Shown piece after piece: positions 1 through 8,362 of a stretch of DNA of 64,000 nt. The notes under the pieces were generated by a model. It saw only the letters and a list, made by a program, of their open reading frames with translations. It had not been told where the DNA came from and did not search any database. A program made the position numbers and the translations under genes. The stretch is taken from contig NZ_PDCG01000001.1 in the NCBI RefSeq assembly GCF_003315635.1, forward strand, positions 124,001 to 188,000, in the 5' to 3' direction. Source of the stretch: Bifidobacterium aemilianum (GTDB lineage: Bacteria; Actinomycetota; Actinomycetes; Actinomycetales; Bifidobacteriaceae). The stretch's first letter is position 1; each line of letters starts with the position of its first letter.

Positions 1-1052
1 TCGATCAGGTCCAGGACCAGCCGGTCCTCCCCAAGGGCAGCCGGCATACGGACCAGCACGTTCCATCCTCCCTCGGGGCGCTCCAGTGTCAGCAGGGACC
101 GGGGGTCAGATGCCAACAGCCCCCGCAGGGTCTTGAGATTGGCCTGGGTCCGGGCCTTGACCATGGCGGTGTGGGCCGGTGCGGCCGCCAGGAGGTCTGG
201 GATCCGCTCGACGATGATGTCACTCATGGGCAGGTAGTCGTCGGCGATCATGTCCAGCCGCCGCTGAGCCTGACTGGTGATGCCTGCCGGACCGGACACC
301 TGGATCCAGCCCACTTTGGCCTGGGGGGCCGCCAGCATCTTGGAGAAGCCGTCCAAGGCAAAGGTGAGCACGCCCGACTCTCCGGCGAACCGGGACCTGC
401 CAGGCAGGGGCTCCAGGTCATAGTCGAAGAAGACCTCGTCGGCTATGAGGGCTATCTCGTGGCGACTGCACAGGGCCACCAACTCCCGGCGTTCCTCAGG
501 CTTGGCATAGGAACCAGTGGGATTGTTGGGGTTGATGACCACCAGAGCCCGGATCCGCTGCCCCTGGGGTCCCTCAAGCTGGGATCGGAGGGCCGCCAGG
601 TCAATCCACCAGGAGCCATCATAGACCAGTCGATACTGGAGGGCCTGGGCACATTCCAGGCGGGCGATGGAGTCGATGAGCGGATAGCCGGGGGCCGGTG
701 CCAGTATGGCATCACCTGCGTCACATAGGAGTTTGATGAGCCAGGAGTAGGCCTGGGAGGTTGATGACAGGAGATACAGACTGTCCGGGTCCACCCCGGC
801 GCCCTCCTGCCCCTGCCCTGATCCTGCAGGAGCCTGGCGCTCGCTCAAGAATTGCGCCAGGGCCCTCCTGGCGGCTTGGGGACCGCGCGGGTCCGCCGAG
901 TAGACCGTGGGAATCTGGGCCGGAGACAATCCATGGCGGGTGGGGTTGGAGTCATTGAGCCTACGCAGGCTCAGACCCTGGGCTTTTGCCTTGGCCTCGG
1001 CTTGGGCTATGGGGTTGGGATCGCTGATGTCGACTCGGCTGGAAAAACGCAC
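1..1052 (-). CDS. PLP-dependent aminotransferase, class I/II (partial, 3' end outside window)
   Basis: Fold-type I aminotransferase that would transfer amino groups between an amino acid and a 2-oxoacid. The reverse-strand reading contains the NPNNPTG substrate/cofactor loop, IADEVFFDY (Asp and Tyr contacting PLP), and FALDGFSKM, whose Lys (about residue 238) should form the Schiff base. The start is GTG at 1052, because an in-frame TAG lies 9 bases upstream. The C-terminus runs off the left edge after about 350 codons, close to the usual 400. Substrate preference (aspartate, alanine or aromatic) cannot be read from motifs. It is followed upstream by the hairpin that ends ppgK, so it is probably transcribed separately. 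Confidence 0.85.
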   Translation of the reverse strand, partial: MRFSSRVDISDPNPIAQAEAKAKAQGLSLRRLNDSNPTRHGLSPAQIPTVYSADPRGPQAARRALAQFLSERQAPAGSGQGQEGAGVDPDSLYLLSSTSQAYSWLIKLLCDAGDAILAPAPGYPLIDSIARLECAQALQYRLVYDGSWWIDLAALRSQLEGPQGQRIRALVVINPNNPTGSYAKPEERRELVALCSRHEIALIADEVFFDYDLEPLPGRSRFAGESGVLTFALDGFSKMLAAPQAKVGWIQVSGPAGITSQAQRRLDMIADDYLPMSDIIVERIPDLLAAAPAHTAMVKARTQANLKTLRGLLASDPRSLLTLERPEGGWNVLVRMPAALGEDRLVLDLI

Positions 1053-1122
1053 GTCATCAGCCTAACCCCATACCCGGTCAGCCAGGTCACCGCCCCCCTG
1101 CCATTGCCCTAGGCAAGACGAA

Positions 1123-1148
1123 GGCCTGGTCTCTGGTGAGACCAGGCC
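1123..1148 (-). terminator. Hairpin downstream of ppgK
   Basis: A perfect 11-bp inverted repeat with a TGGT loop lies between the ppgK stop and the aminotransferase start. The flanking AA and TT can extend the stem past one mismatch. It is probably the ppgK terminator. There is no long U-tract. Confidence 0.6.
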
Positions 1149-1209
1149 CTTCATGTCATTGCCGTACAGGGCCAGTAGAGGGCCCCGTCAACGCCAGCAG
1201 ATCAGCTGC

Positions 1210-2061
1210 TCAACGCGACACGACGTCAATCTGTTCGCGCAGGCTGCGGTGGACCTCGCCGCCCACCATATCCGACCTGACAGCCTCCGAGGCGACGACC
1301 AGTTTGGTGGTCGCATAGTATGCCGCACCGATGATGCCAGCCTCGTTGCGCAAAGTCGCCGGAATGATGGGTGTCTTGATGTCGATATAAGGCAGGAAGC
1401 GCTCACTCATACGGCTGACGCCACCACCGACGATGAAAAGGTCGGGGTTGAAGTATTTCTCCAGCATGCCGTAATACTTGGTCAGACGCTTGGCCCACTT
1501 CTTGTAACCCAGCCCCTCGGCCTCACGGATCGACGAAGCGGCGTACTTCTCAGCGTCCCCCTTGCCCTTGGGCAGTTCCAGGTGGCCCAGTTCGGTGTTG
1601 GGCACCAAGACGCCGTCATAGATCAGGGCCGTACCAATGCCCGTTCCCAGGGTGGTGGCGATGACCAGGCCATCACGACCGGCGGCGGCACCGAACTGCT
1701 GCTCGGCCAGACCGGCCGCGTCAGCGTCGTTGACGACCGTGACGGGACGGCCGCAGGCCTCGGAGAAGAGGGCGGTCGGATCCACACCAATCCAGGACTG
1801 GTCCAGGTTGGCCATGAACTCGATGGGCTGCCTAGGCTTGATGGGCGAGGGCATGGCGATGCCCACCGGCGCGTAGTCTGGAACCTCGAAATGCTCCAGA
1901 TGCTCACGTACAATCTTCGCCAGCGCATCGGGAGTCGAGTGCTTGGGGGTCAAAATCTTATGCCGGGGTTCGGCAAATTGCCCATGCTCCAGATCGACCG
2001 GGGCCGCCTTGATGCCGGATCCTCCAATGTCGATACCAAAAGCCTGTGCGGTCTCAATCAT
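1210..2061 (-). CDS. ppgK: Polyphosphate glucokinase
   Basis: Cytosolic ROK-family kinase that phosphorylates glucose to glucose-6-phosphate, using inorganic polyphosphate (and usually ATP) as phosphoryl donor. It feeds the fructose-6-phosphate phosphoketolase pathway of bifidobacteria. Visible motifs are FGIDIGGSGIK near the N-terminus (phosphate 1), VVNDADAAGLAE with the catalytic Asp, TLGTGIGTALI (phosphate 2) and NTELGHLE for sugar contacts. At 283 residues the length is normal. A ribosome site GGAAGAGG precedes the ATG. Single gene, divergent from the nitroreductase-like gene. Confidence 0.93.
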   Translation of the reverse strand: MIETAQAFGIDIGGSGIKAAPVDLEHGQFAEPRHKILTPKHSTPDALAKIVREHLEHFEVPDYAPVGIAMPSPIKPRQPIEFMANLDQSWIGVDPTALFSEACGRPVTVVNDADAAGLAEQQFGAAAGRDGLVIATTLGTGIGTALIYDGVLVPNTELGHLELPKGKGDAEKYAASSIREAEGLGYKKWAKRLTKYYGMLEKYFNPDLFIVGGGVSRMSERFLPYIDIKTPIIPATLRNEAGIIGAAYYATTKLVVASEAVRSDMVGGEVHRSLREQIDVVSR

Positions 2062-2355
2062 TTCGACCTCTTCCTAATCTGTGCGGAACGGTTCAATCGT
2101 AGGCATTACACCAGATAGCGGGATTCTATCGCATGGCTCACCCAAACGGGGCTTACTGATCTGCAGCCTTGCTCTCGACCTTCATAATCTGTCAAAAGTG
2201 GAGCGCAGATTGACGATGCCCCTGGGAGCAACCTCCCGCAACAGCCGGTGACCCCCGCCCGCTTGACTCATCATGCGCCCTAGGCGGGCCTCCCACAGCG
2301 GCCCGGTGATGTCTCAGACCCGGCAAGCCCACCCTTGGGGGCATAATGAGTAAGT

Positions 2356-3138
2356 ATGGCAGAACATAACCAATTGATTGATGCCGTGAACATTCGCTCG
2401 GCCATCCGCTCCTACGATGACGTGCCCATGGACGAGAACCAGGCCCGGCAGCTATCCATGTCCATTGATGCCGTGAACATGCTTGCCGAACTGAACATGC
2501 AGCTGGTCTGCGACCAACCCACGGTCTTCGCCCAGGCTGCGGCCAGCGGTCACTTCGTCAACGCATCCAACTATCTGGCCCTGGTCGGCCCGGCCGGTGA
2601 CGACGAAGCCAAGGAACGGGCCGGCTTCTACGCCGAGCGTGTCATACTGACCGCCACCCTCTGGGGCCTGGGCAGCTGCTGGGTAGGCGGCAGCTGGGAC
2701 CGCCAGGAGGCTGCCAGGCACTGCCGGGTGACCGCCAGTCAGGAACTCTACCTGGGCGTGATCCTGGGGCCACCGGCAGGTCACGCCGGCCACATGGCCA
2801 AGAGCTACGAGGAGCTGGCCAGCTTCCAGCAAAGTCACAGGACCAGCCGGAGCTTCGAGGACTTTACCGCAGACATGAGCACCGAGGACCGCCAGGCAGC
2901 CCCTGAATGGTTCAAGAAGGGCGTGGAGTCGGCCATGAAGGCTCCCAGCGCCTTGAACCTCCAACCGGTCAGATTCTCCTACCGGCCCGCTGACGGCACC
3001 GTCGCCGCCCAGCTCGACCCGGATGTGGAGGACTCCTTCGCCCTCAACGATTTGGGCATCGCCAAGCTCCACTTCCAGATCGCCGCCGGAACCGGGACCT
3101 GGGCCTGGGGAGACGGCGGACTCTTCATCCGCAAGTGA
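2356..3138 (+). CDS. Nitroreductase family protein (TM1586-type)
   Basis: A 260-residue protein resembling two tandem half-nitroreductase folds, as in the TM1586-type FMN oxidoreductases. The N-terminal half has RSAIRSYDDVPMD, typical of the first helix of nitroreductases that contacts the FMN phosphate. The middle has LTATLWGLGSCWVGG. The second half repeats the layout with KKGVESAMKAPSALNLQPV, equivalent to the A-PSA-N-QPW region. It probably reduces quinones, flavins or nitro compounds with NAD(P)H; the substrate is unknown. A TAATGA-like -10 element close to the ATG and the lack of a clear ribosome site suggest a short or absent leader. Confidence 0.8.
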   Translation: MAEHNQLIDAVNIRSAIRSYDDVPMDENQARQLSMSIDAVNMLAELNMQLVCDQPTVFAQAAASGHFVNASNYLALVGPAGDDEAKERAGFYAERVILTATLWGLGSCWVGGSWDRQEAARHCRVTASQELYLGVILGPPAGHAGHMAKSYEELASFQQSHRTSRSFEDFTADMSTEDRQAAPEWFKKGVESAMKAPSALNLQPVRFSYRPADGTVAAQLDPDVEDSFALNDLGIAKLHFQIAAGTGTWAWGDGGLFIRK

Positions 3139-3244
3139 CCGGACCGGCACAAGGACCCACACGAAACGCAAGCCGTCCGATTCCATGAGGAGTCGAACGG
3201 CTTCCTTGAAGGTGGGACCTGCGCTCGGACGAGGCGGAGGCGAA

Positions 3245-4309
3245 TCAGACCAGGGGCGGCATGGGCTTCCAGTGCCGATCATGCAAAATAGCGCGGGAAT
3301 CCCACCAGCCCTTGGCGATCTGGACCAATCCAGTCCGCACATGCTCGCGGTCGACGGCCAGGAGGCGAATGACCTCCTTGGCGGCCGTGGCCATGGTTCC
3401 CATGGCGAAGAGCAGGGGCCGGAAGTCACCATGGACCATGAAATAGCGGGCCATGTACCCTCGGTTGCGCATGATGTGGTAGCGGTTCATGTCGGAGGTG
3501 GAATTGAGCTGACGCAGGCCACCCATGTCCCAGTTGCTGATATCGCGGGTGCGTTGCAGGATCAGGTCGGGCACGATGATGGGATTGCTGACCTTGCTGG
3601 CCAGATACCCATAGATCGTGTCGTCCCAGTAGATGAAGAAGCGGGGGTCTGGCAGGCCTATCTGCTCGACGATGTTGCGACGGAAGAGCCCTCCCTCGAA
3701 GCACATGGTGTCCATGATCCGGTAGCCAGCGGGCCCGAAGGCGGCCGGGGCTATGGGGTTGGGGATGCCCAGGGGCACGATGAAGTCATACTGCCAGTAG
3801 AAGGGGCCGCCGTCATAATCAAGCCTGCTGCCCTGGACCACGTCGTGGCGGTCGGTCCACTTGGATAGGCGCTCGATGGCCTCCGGCAGCACGGCCACGT
3901 CATCATCCATGACCCAGAACCATTCGGCACCCAGCTCGTAGGCCTTTCCCACACCCTTGGAGAAGCCGCCGGAACCCCCCAGGTTCTCGCTTTGGGGATA
4001 GTAGACCACACGGTGCTCGTTTCCGCTGCGGTCGGCCACCGTTGGACCCCAGAGGGATTCCACCTGGTTGGAGAAGTCCTCGACCATCTGTCGGGTCTGG
4101 TCAGCATTCTCGTTGTCCACAATGATGATTCGCCAGGGGGCCACCGTCAGCTTGACGATGGAGTCGAAGAGCTTGGTCAGCAGCTCCTGCCGCTTGTAGG
4201 TGACCACGACCATGGCCAGCTTCACCATGGGCTGCCCGGCCACCCCCATCCGGCCATGCTTGGCACCGCCGTCCACGCCACTGCTGTGTTCCATTACCGT
4301 CTTGCTCAC
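3245..4309 (-). CDS. Glycosyltransferase family 2
   Basis: Cytosolic or membrane-associated GT-A transferase, 354 residues, probably adding a sugar during cell-wall polysaccharide synthesis. The N-terminal Rossmann part starts at LAMVVVTYKR (about 31-40), followed by the IIIVDNENAD nucleotide loop and the metal-binding MDDD (134-137). WDD at 228-230 is the candidate acceptor/base motif. This layout, with NLGGSGGFS, resembles actinobacterial galactofuranosyl- or rhamnosyltransferases, but the sugar cannot be assigned. The start is GTG, set by AGGAG five bases upstream. It is divergent from the riboflavin uptake unit and stands alone. Confidence 0.85.
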   Translation of the reverse strand: MSKTVMEHSSGVDGGAKHGRMGVAGQPMVKLAMVVVTYKRQELLTKLFDSIVKLTVAPWRIIIVDNENADQTRQMVEDFSNQVESLWGPTVADRSGNEHRVVYYPQSENLGGSGGFSKGVGKAYELGAEWFWVMDDDVAVLPEAIERLSKWTDRHDVVQGSRLDYDGGPFYWQYDFIVPLGIPNPIAPAAFGPAGYRIMDTMCFEGGLFRRNIVEQIGLPDPRFFIYWDDTIYGYLASKVSNPIIVPDLILQRTRDISNWDMGGLRQLNSTSDMNRYHIMRNRGYMARYFMVHGDFRPLLFAMGTMATAAKEVIRLLAVDREHVRTGLVQIAKGWWDSRAILHDRHWKPMPPLV

Positions 4310-4456
4310 CTGTACTCCTGTAGGGTCGGAACGTACGCTTATACCCCCATTGTGTCACCTTGCCTGACCAAAAGCCCAGTTCATGGCAGCAGACCTTGAC
4401 GAACTGGGATAAACCAGTCGATGAACCGACCGCTTCGCGGCCGCATGAGAGGACCC

Positions 4457-4485
4457 TTGTCGACGAGCGTATATGGGTGTATAGA
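4457..4485 (+). promoter_or_regulatory. Promoter of the riboflavin uptake transcript
   Basis: TTGTCG (4457-4462) and TATAGA (4480-4485) are separated by exactly 17 bases. Transcription would begin about 4491-4493, just ahead of the FMN aptamer. Read from the sequence; not proven. Confidence 0.65.
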
Positions 4486-4496
4486 TAGAAGGGCAA

Positions 4497-4638
4497 GTTT
4501 CAGGGAAGGTGCGATTCCTTACTGGCGGTATAGGTCAGGTCCACATACATAAGGACCCCAAACCCAAGCCCGCGACCCGCGCAAGCGGCTGATCCGGTGA
4601 GAGACCGGGGCCAACGGTATAGTCCGGATGGAAGAAAC
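4497..4638 (+). ncRNA. FMN riboswitch (RFN element)
   Basis: The leader carries the hallmark RFN blocks in order: AGGGAAGGTGCGATTCCTT, ACTGGCGGTAT, CCCGCGACC, GCAAGCGGCTGATCCGGTG, GAGACCGGGGCCAACGGTAT and AGTCCGGATGGAAGAA. The P1 closing stem pairs GTTTC (4497-4501) with GAAAC (4634-4638). The GGAG ribosome site of the next gene follows directly after P1, so FMN binding probably blocks translation initiation; an attenuator is not obvious. The element identifies the downstream transporter as a riboflavin/FMN-precursor system. Confidence 0.95.
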
Positions 4639-4648
4639 GGAGCTCACC

Positions 4649-5383
4649 ATGAGCCTATCCAAGCATGCCGATTCGGCAATCACTGATGATGTCACGACAG
4701 CCAATTCAGCGGCGATCGACGAGGCGGAACAGACCGGAAATCCTGTCCGGTCCGGCACAGCAGCCAGACCAGGGAATCATTCCACAAGCGCCAGCAACAT
4801 CAGCGCCAAGACCCCCAACAGCCTCAATGGGCGCGACCCCCACGGCACAGGCATCTCCGATACCGGTCGCTGGTCAACCAAACGCATAGCCATCTATGCC
4901 CTCTTCGTGGCCCTTTCCATGGTCTCATCCTTCATCAGCGTTCCACTAATGCCCGGTGTTCCCTGGCTCAAATACGACCCTTCGGGCATCGTCTGCCTCC
5001 TGGCCGGGTTCGCCTACGGGCCGTCGGCGGCCGTCATCGTCAGCGTGCTGGGCTTCCTTCCCCACCTGCTGACCAACCAGTGGGGCTTCCTGGTGGCCGT
5101 GCTCGTGGCCCTGGCACTGAGCGTGCCCGCCTCGCTGGTCTACCGGCGTATCCACACCCGCAAGGGCGCCGTGATCAGCTTGGTCTTGGGTGGTCTGTGC
5201 GCCCTGGCCATGGCCATCGTCACCAACCTGCTGATCACGCCGATTTACGCCCATATGAGTGTAGGGCAGGTCGTCGCCATGATTCTGCCCATCCTGCTGC
5301 CCTTCAACCTCATCAAGTTCACCATTCATGGAGTGGTCACCTTCCTGATCTACAAGCCGGTGTCCAAGCTCCTGCACGACTGA
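4649..5383 (+). CDS. ribU: Riboflavin ECF transporter S component
   Basis: Substrate-binding membrane subunit of an energy-coupling-factor transporter. About 75 hydrophilic, low-complexity residues are followed by five to six hydrophobic segments, starting at IAIYALFVALSMVSSF. An IPLMPGVPWLKYDPSGI-like stretch and FAYGP match the RibU fold, in which the first loop closes over riboflavin. The start is ATG 4649 behind GGAG. The earlier in-frame ATG at 4628 lies inside the conserved 3' end of the FMN aptamer and is not used in this reading. The riboswitch upstream supports riboflavin as substrate. The next gene supplies the ATPases and EcfT. Confidence 0.9.
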   Translation: MSLSKHADSAITDDVTTANSAAIDEAEQTGNPVRSGTAARPGNHSTSASNISAKTPNSLNGRDPHGTGISDTGRWSTKRIAIYALFVALSMVSSFISVPLMPGVPWLKYDPSGIVCLLAGFAYGPSAAVIVSVLGFLPHLLTNQWGFLVAVLVALALSVPASLVYRRIHTRKGAVISLVLGGLCALAMAIVTNLLITPIYAHMSVGQVVAMILPILLPFNLIKFTIHGVVTFLIYKPVSKLLHD

Positions 5384-5536
5384 CCGGTGAAGACCAGCAA
5401 CCCCACTCACCACACCGGTTCCATAGCCCCTGCGAATCGTAGGAAAGCAAGGCCTGCTGCTTGGAACCTGGGGTGCCGGGTCACGACCTCCCGCAGTGCG
5501 GCAGCCCACCATCAATCAGCAGAGTGAATCAGCATA

Positions 5537-8020
5537 GTGAAAAAGATTATGTCACAAACCGATAGCAGCCCCAGGAGCACCACGTCGGGTGCCGAATCCA
5601 AAAGCGATATGCAGCTTGGGAGCCTTAGTCCCACACCAGTTGTCGCATTGGATCATATCTCCTTCAGCTACGATTCCGGGCAGCACTGGGTGCTTGATGA
5701 CCTGAGCCTGACCATCGAAGCGGGGCAGCGCATATGCCTGATAGGAGCCAACGGTTCAGGGAAAAGCACTTTGGCCCGGATCATCGCCGGACTCATCACA
5801 CCGGACCGGGGGCAGGTCAATCTCCTGGGGCATCCGGTGTTCGACGAGGAGGGACCGAGGTCGGACCAGTACCGCATGGCGCGGCGTGGCATTGGTGCGG
5901 TCTTCCAGAACCCTGATGACCAGATAGTGACCACCGTAGTCGAGGACGACCTGGCCTTCGGACCAGAGAACCTGGGCCTGGACCATGCGACCATCGGTCA
6001 TCGCATCGTCTATGGCTTGGATGCCGTGGCCATGGGCGAGCATCGGTTGGACAACCCGACCCGTCTGTCAGGCGGACAGCAGCAGCGCATCGCCATAGCC
6101 GGCATGCTGGCCATGTCTCCCCAGATGCTGGTGTTGGACGAGCCTACAGCCATGTTGGACGCGGATGCCCAGTCCGAGGTCATGGCAGTGCTGGACAGCT
6201 TGCAAGGGCAGGGCACGACCATAGTTCTGGTGACCCATAAGCCCTCGGAAACCCTGCAGGCAGACCGGATTGTGACCGTCGAGCATGGACGGCTGACAAA
6301 CATAGCCAACCCCTACCGTCCAGGAGGAAAGGCCGGCAAGAGCCAGACCCATTCACCGGCCTACGGTCCCGCCGCCAGGCATGATGCTGATGGCAGCCTC
6401 CATGCTGGAGCCTTTGCACATGCAGGGGACGGCCTGCAGCCAGCATCGGCCAGCAAGCCCGCCGACCACTCCCCTGACCTTGCTGGGAAGGGTCACCTCC
6501 AGGCTGGTCAAAGCCCGGCAGTCGGCCAGGAACCCGCCATCCAGGTCTCACACGTGACCATGAGTTACTCCAGGGAGGACCAGCCAACCCTTTATGACCT
6601 CTCCCTGAGAGTGGCACGGGGCGAAACCGTGGCCCTGATGGGCCCGAACGGGTCCGGCAAATCAACCCTAGCCCGACTCTTGGCGGCCCTGGCCTGGCCG
6701 GACCAAGGCAGCATCAGCGTGGAGGGAATCAGCCTGGCCAAGCCCTCCAAGCAGGATCGGCGCAACTTGCGGCAGCATGTCGGCTTCGTCATGCAACACC
6801 CGGAGCGCCAGTTGTTCGCCGAGACAGTCGCCCAAGACGTGGCATATGGGCCCAGGAACCAAAAGTTGGACCCCGCGGAGGTCAATAGCCGTGTCACCAG
6901 GGCCCTGGCCGCCCTGCACATCGAAGACCTGGCCGACCGCTCACCCTTCAGTCTGTCCGGTGGCCAGCAGCGGCTGGTTGCCATCGCCGGTGTCATCGCC
7001 TGCCGACCATCCCTGCTGATCCTTGACGAACCGACAGCGGGCCTGGACACCATGGCCAGCCGGCGCATCTATGAGCTCATCGAGCTCCTTCACCTGCAGG
7101 GAACCACCATCGTTCTCATCACCCATTCCGCTGAAGAGGCCCGGCTCCTGGCGGACCGGACGATCTGCTTACCCGGCCATGATCAACAGGCCGACGGCCA
7201 AGGGGCAGGCAAGCCAGCGGAACCGGCCACCGCCGCAGCCTCCACCCCCCAAGTCAGCTCCTACATCGGCAGCATGGACCCGCGGGTCAAGACCCTGGGC
7301 TTCCTGGCCCTGATGTTCTCCTTCTTTGCCATCTCCACCCCCCTGCAACTGGGCCTGTCACTGGTCCTGGTCCTGGGGATCTGTGCGGCCGCCCGAACCA
7401 GCCCAGTCAAACTGCTGGTCTCGACCAGGGTCCTAGTGCTGCTGTTCGTGATCATGTCGGCCCTGAACCTCTTCCTGGACCATAGCGGGCACATCCTGTT
7501 GGCCCTGGGGCCGCTCAGCATCAGCAGCGGAGGCGTGCAGACCGCGGTTATCTATGCGGCCAGACTCATGCTGGCCATCATGCTGGGAGCCCTGCTGATG
7601 GAGACCACCACCCCCACCCAGCTCACCGATGCCTTCGGTTCCCTCCTTACCCCCTTCAAGGCCCTGGGGCTGCATGGTCAGGAACTGGCCTTGGTCATGA
7701 GTCTGGCCTTCCGCTTCCTGCCCACCCTGGGCCAGGAGGCCAGGTCAATCATTGATGCCCAATCTGCCCGTGGCGGCAGCATCGAAACCGGCAGCCCGGC
7801 AGCCCGCCTGCGAGCGCTGGGAGCCATCATCGTGCCCGTCTTCGCCGGTGCCATCCGCCATGCGGACAATCTCAGCCTGGCCCTGGACGCCCGCTGCTAC
7901 GAGCAGGGCATTCACCGCACCCACTGGCGGATCATGAGAGTCCGGCCGTCAGACGCGGTCTTCGTCATCATCGTGGCAGCCTACATTTTGGCACTGCTGG
8001 GCTTGAAGATGGCCCTATGA
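5537..8020 (+). CDS. ECF transporter energizing module: EcfA-EcfA-EcfT fusion
   Basis: One 827-residue polypeptide holds the whole energy-coupling module. ATPase 1 has Walker A GANGSGKST (about 70-78), signature LSGGQQQR (about 177) and Walker B LVLDEPT (about 197). A 70-residue linker of low complexity follows. ATPase 2 has GPNGSGKST (about 369), LSGGQQR (about 473) and LLILDEPT (about 493). From about 575 an EcfT membrane domain follows with coupling-helix motifs AQSARG (about 740) and ALDARCYE (about 783). These three units are separate genes in most firmicutes. The start is GTG 5537; ATG 5549 is an alternative. It may serve RibU and other S components encoded elsewhere. Confidence 0.9.
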   Translation: MKKIMSQTDSSPRSTTSGAESKSDMQLGSLSPTPVVALDHISFSYDSGQHWVLDDLSLTIEAGQRICLIGANGSGKSTLARIIAGLITPDRGQVNLLGHPVFDEEGPRSDQYRMARRGIGAVFQNPDDQIVTTVVEDDLAFGPENLGLDHATIGHRIVYGLDAVAMGEHRLDNPTRLSGGQQQRIAIAGMLAMSPQMLVLDEPTAMLDADAQSEVMAVLDSLQGQGTTIVLVTHKPSETLQADRIVTVEHGRLTNIANPYRPGGKAGKSQTHSPAYGPAARHDADGSLHAGAFAHAGDGLQPASASKPADHSPDLAGKGHLQAGQSPAVGQEPAIQVSHVTMSYSREDQPTLYDLSLRVARGETVALMGPNGSGKSTLARLLAALAWPDQGSISVEGISLAKPSKQDRRNLRQHVGFVMQHPERQLFAETVAQDVAYGPRNQKLDPAEVNSRVTRALAALHIEDLADRSPFSLSGGQQRLVAIAGVIACRPSLLILDEPTAGLDTMASRRIYELIELLHLQGTTIVLITHSAEEARLLADRTICLPGHDQQADGQGAGKPAEPATAAASTPQVSSYIGSMDPRVKTLGFLALMFSFFAISTPLQLGLSLVLVLGICAAARTSPVKLLVSTRVLVLLFVIMSALNLFLDHSGHILLALGPLSISSGGVQTAVIYAARLMLAIMLGALLMETTTPTQLTDAFGSLLTPFKALGLHGQELALVMSLAFRFLPTLGQEARSIIDAQSARGGSIETGSPAARLRALGAIIVPVFAGAIRHADNLSLALDARCYEQGIHRTHWRIMRVRPSDAVFVIIVAAYILALLGLKMAL

Positions 8021-8362
8021 CCAATCGCCCAGCGTGCACTTCCAGGGCGATCAAGGCAAGGTCGTACCCCCCCTCCGAACGGACCATGACTTCCCGAGTG
8101 GACTATGACTTTGCCCACAGGAAGACAGGAGGACCGTGCACGTCGCCCCTGCGGCAATGGCAGTATGGCGGTGGGCAAGCAGTCTTCAAATGGAGAGGGC
8201 CGGCCTTTGGCAACCGCACAACTTGCTGGCGGCAAGACCTAGGGCTCTCTGGTCCCAAGCCTCGCCGACAGGCGGCGATCTGGTAGCGGGAAAATGAGCC
8301 TGAGGCGCTATGAACAGTGCTACAGTCGCTAGCATAGATCGGTTGACATCAAAGGAGTGGCG
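8021..8362. other. Intergenic region without recognised gene
   Basis: About 340 bases between the ECF fusion and the amidohydrolase. I see no convincing coding frame, tRNA or riboswitch. The last part must hold the amidohydrolase promoter; TTGACA near 8343 is too close to the ribosome site to serve as its -35. Confidence 0.5.
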
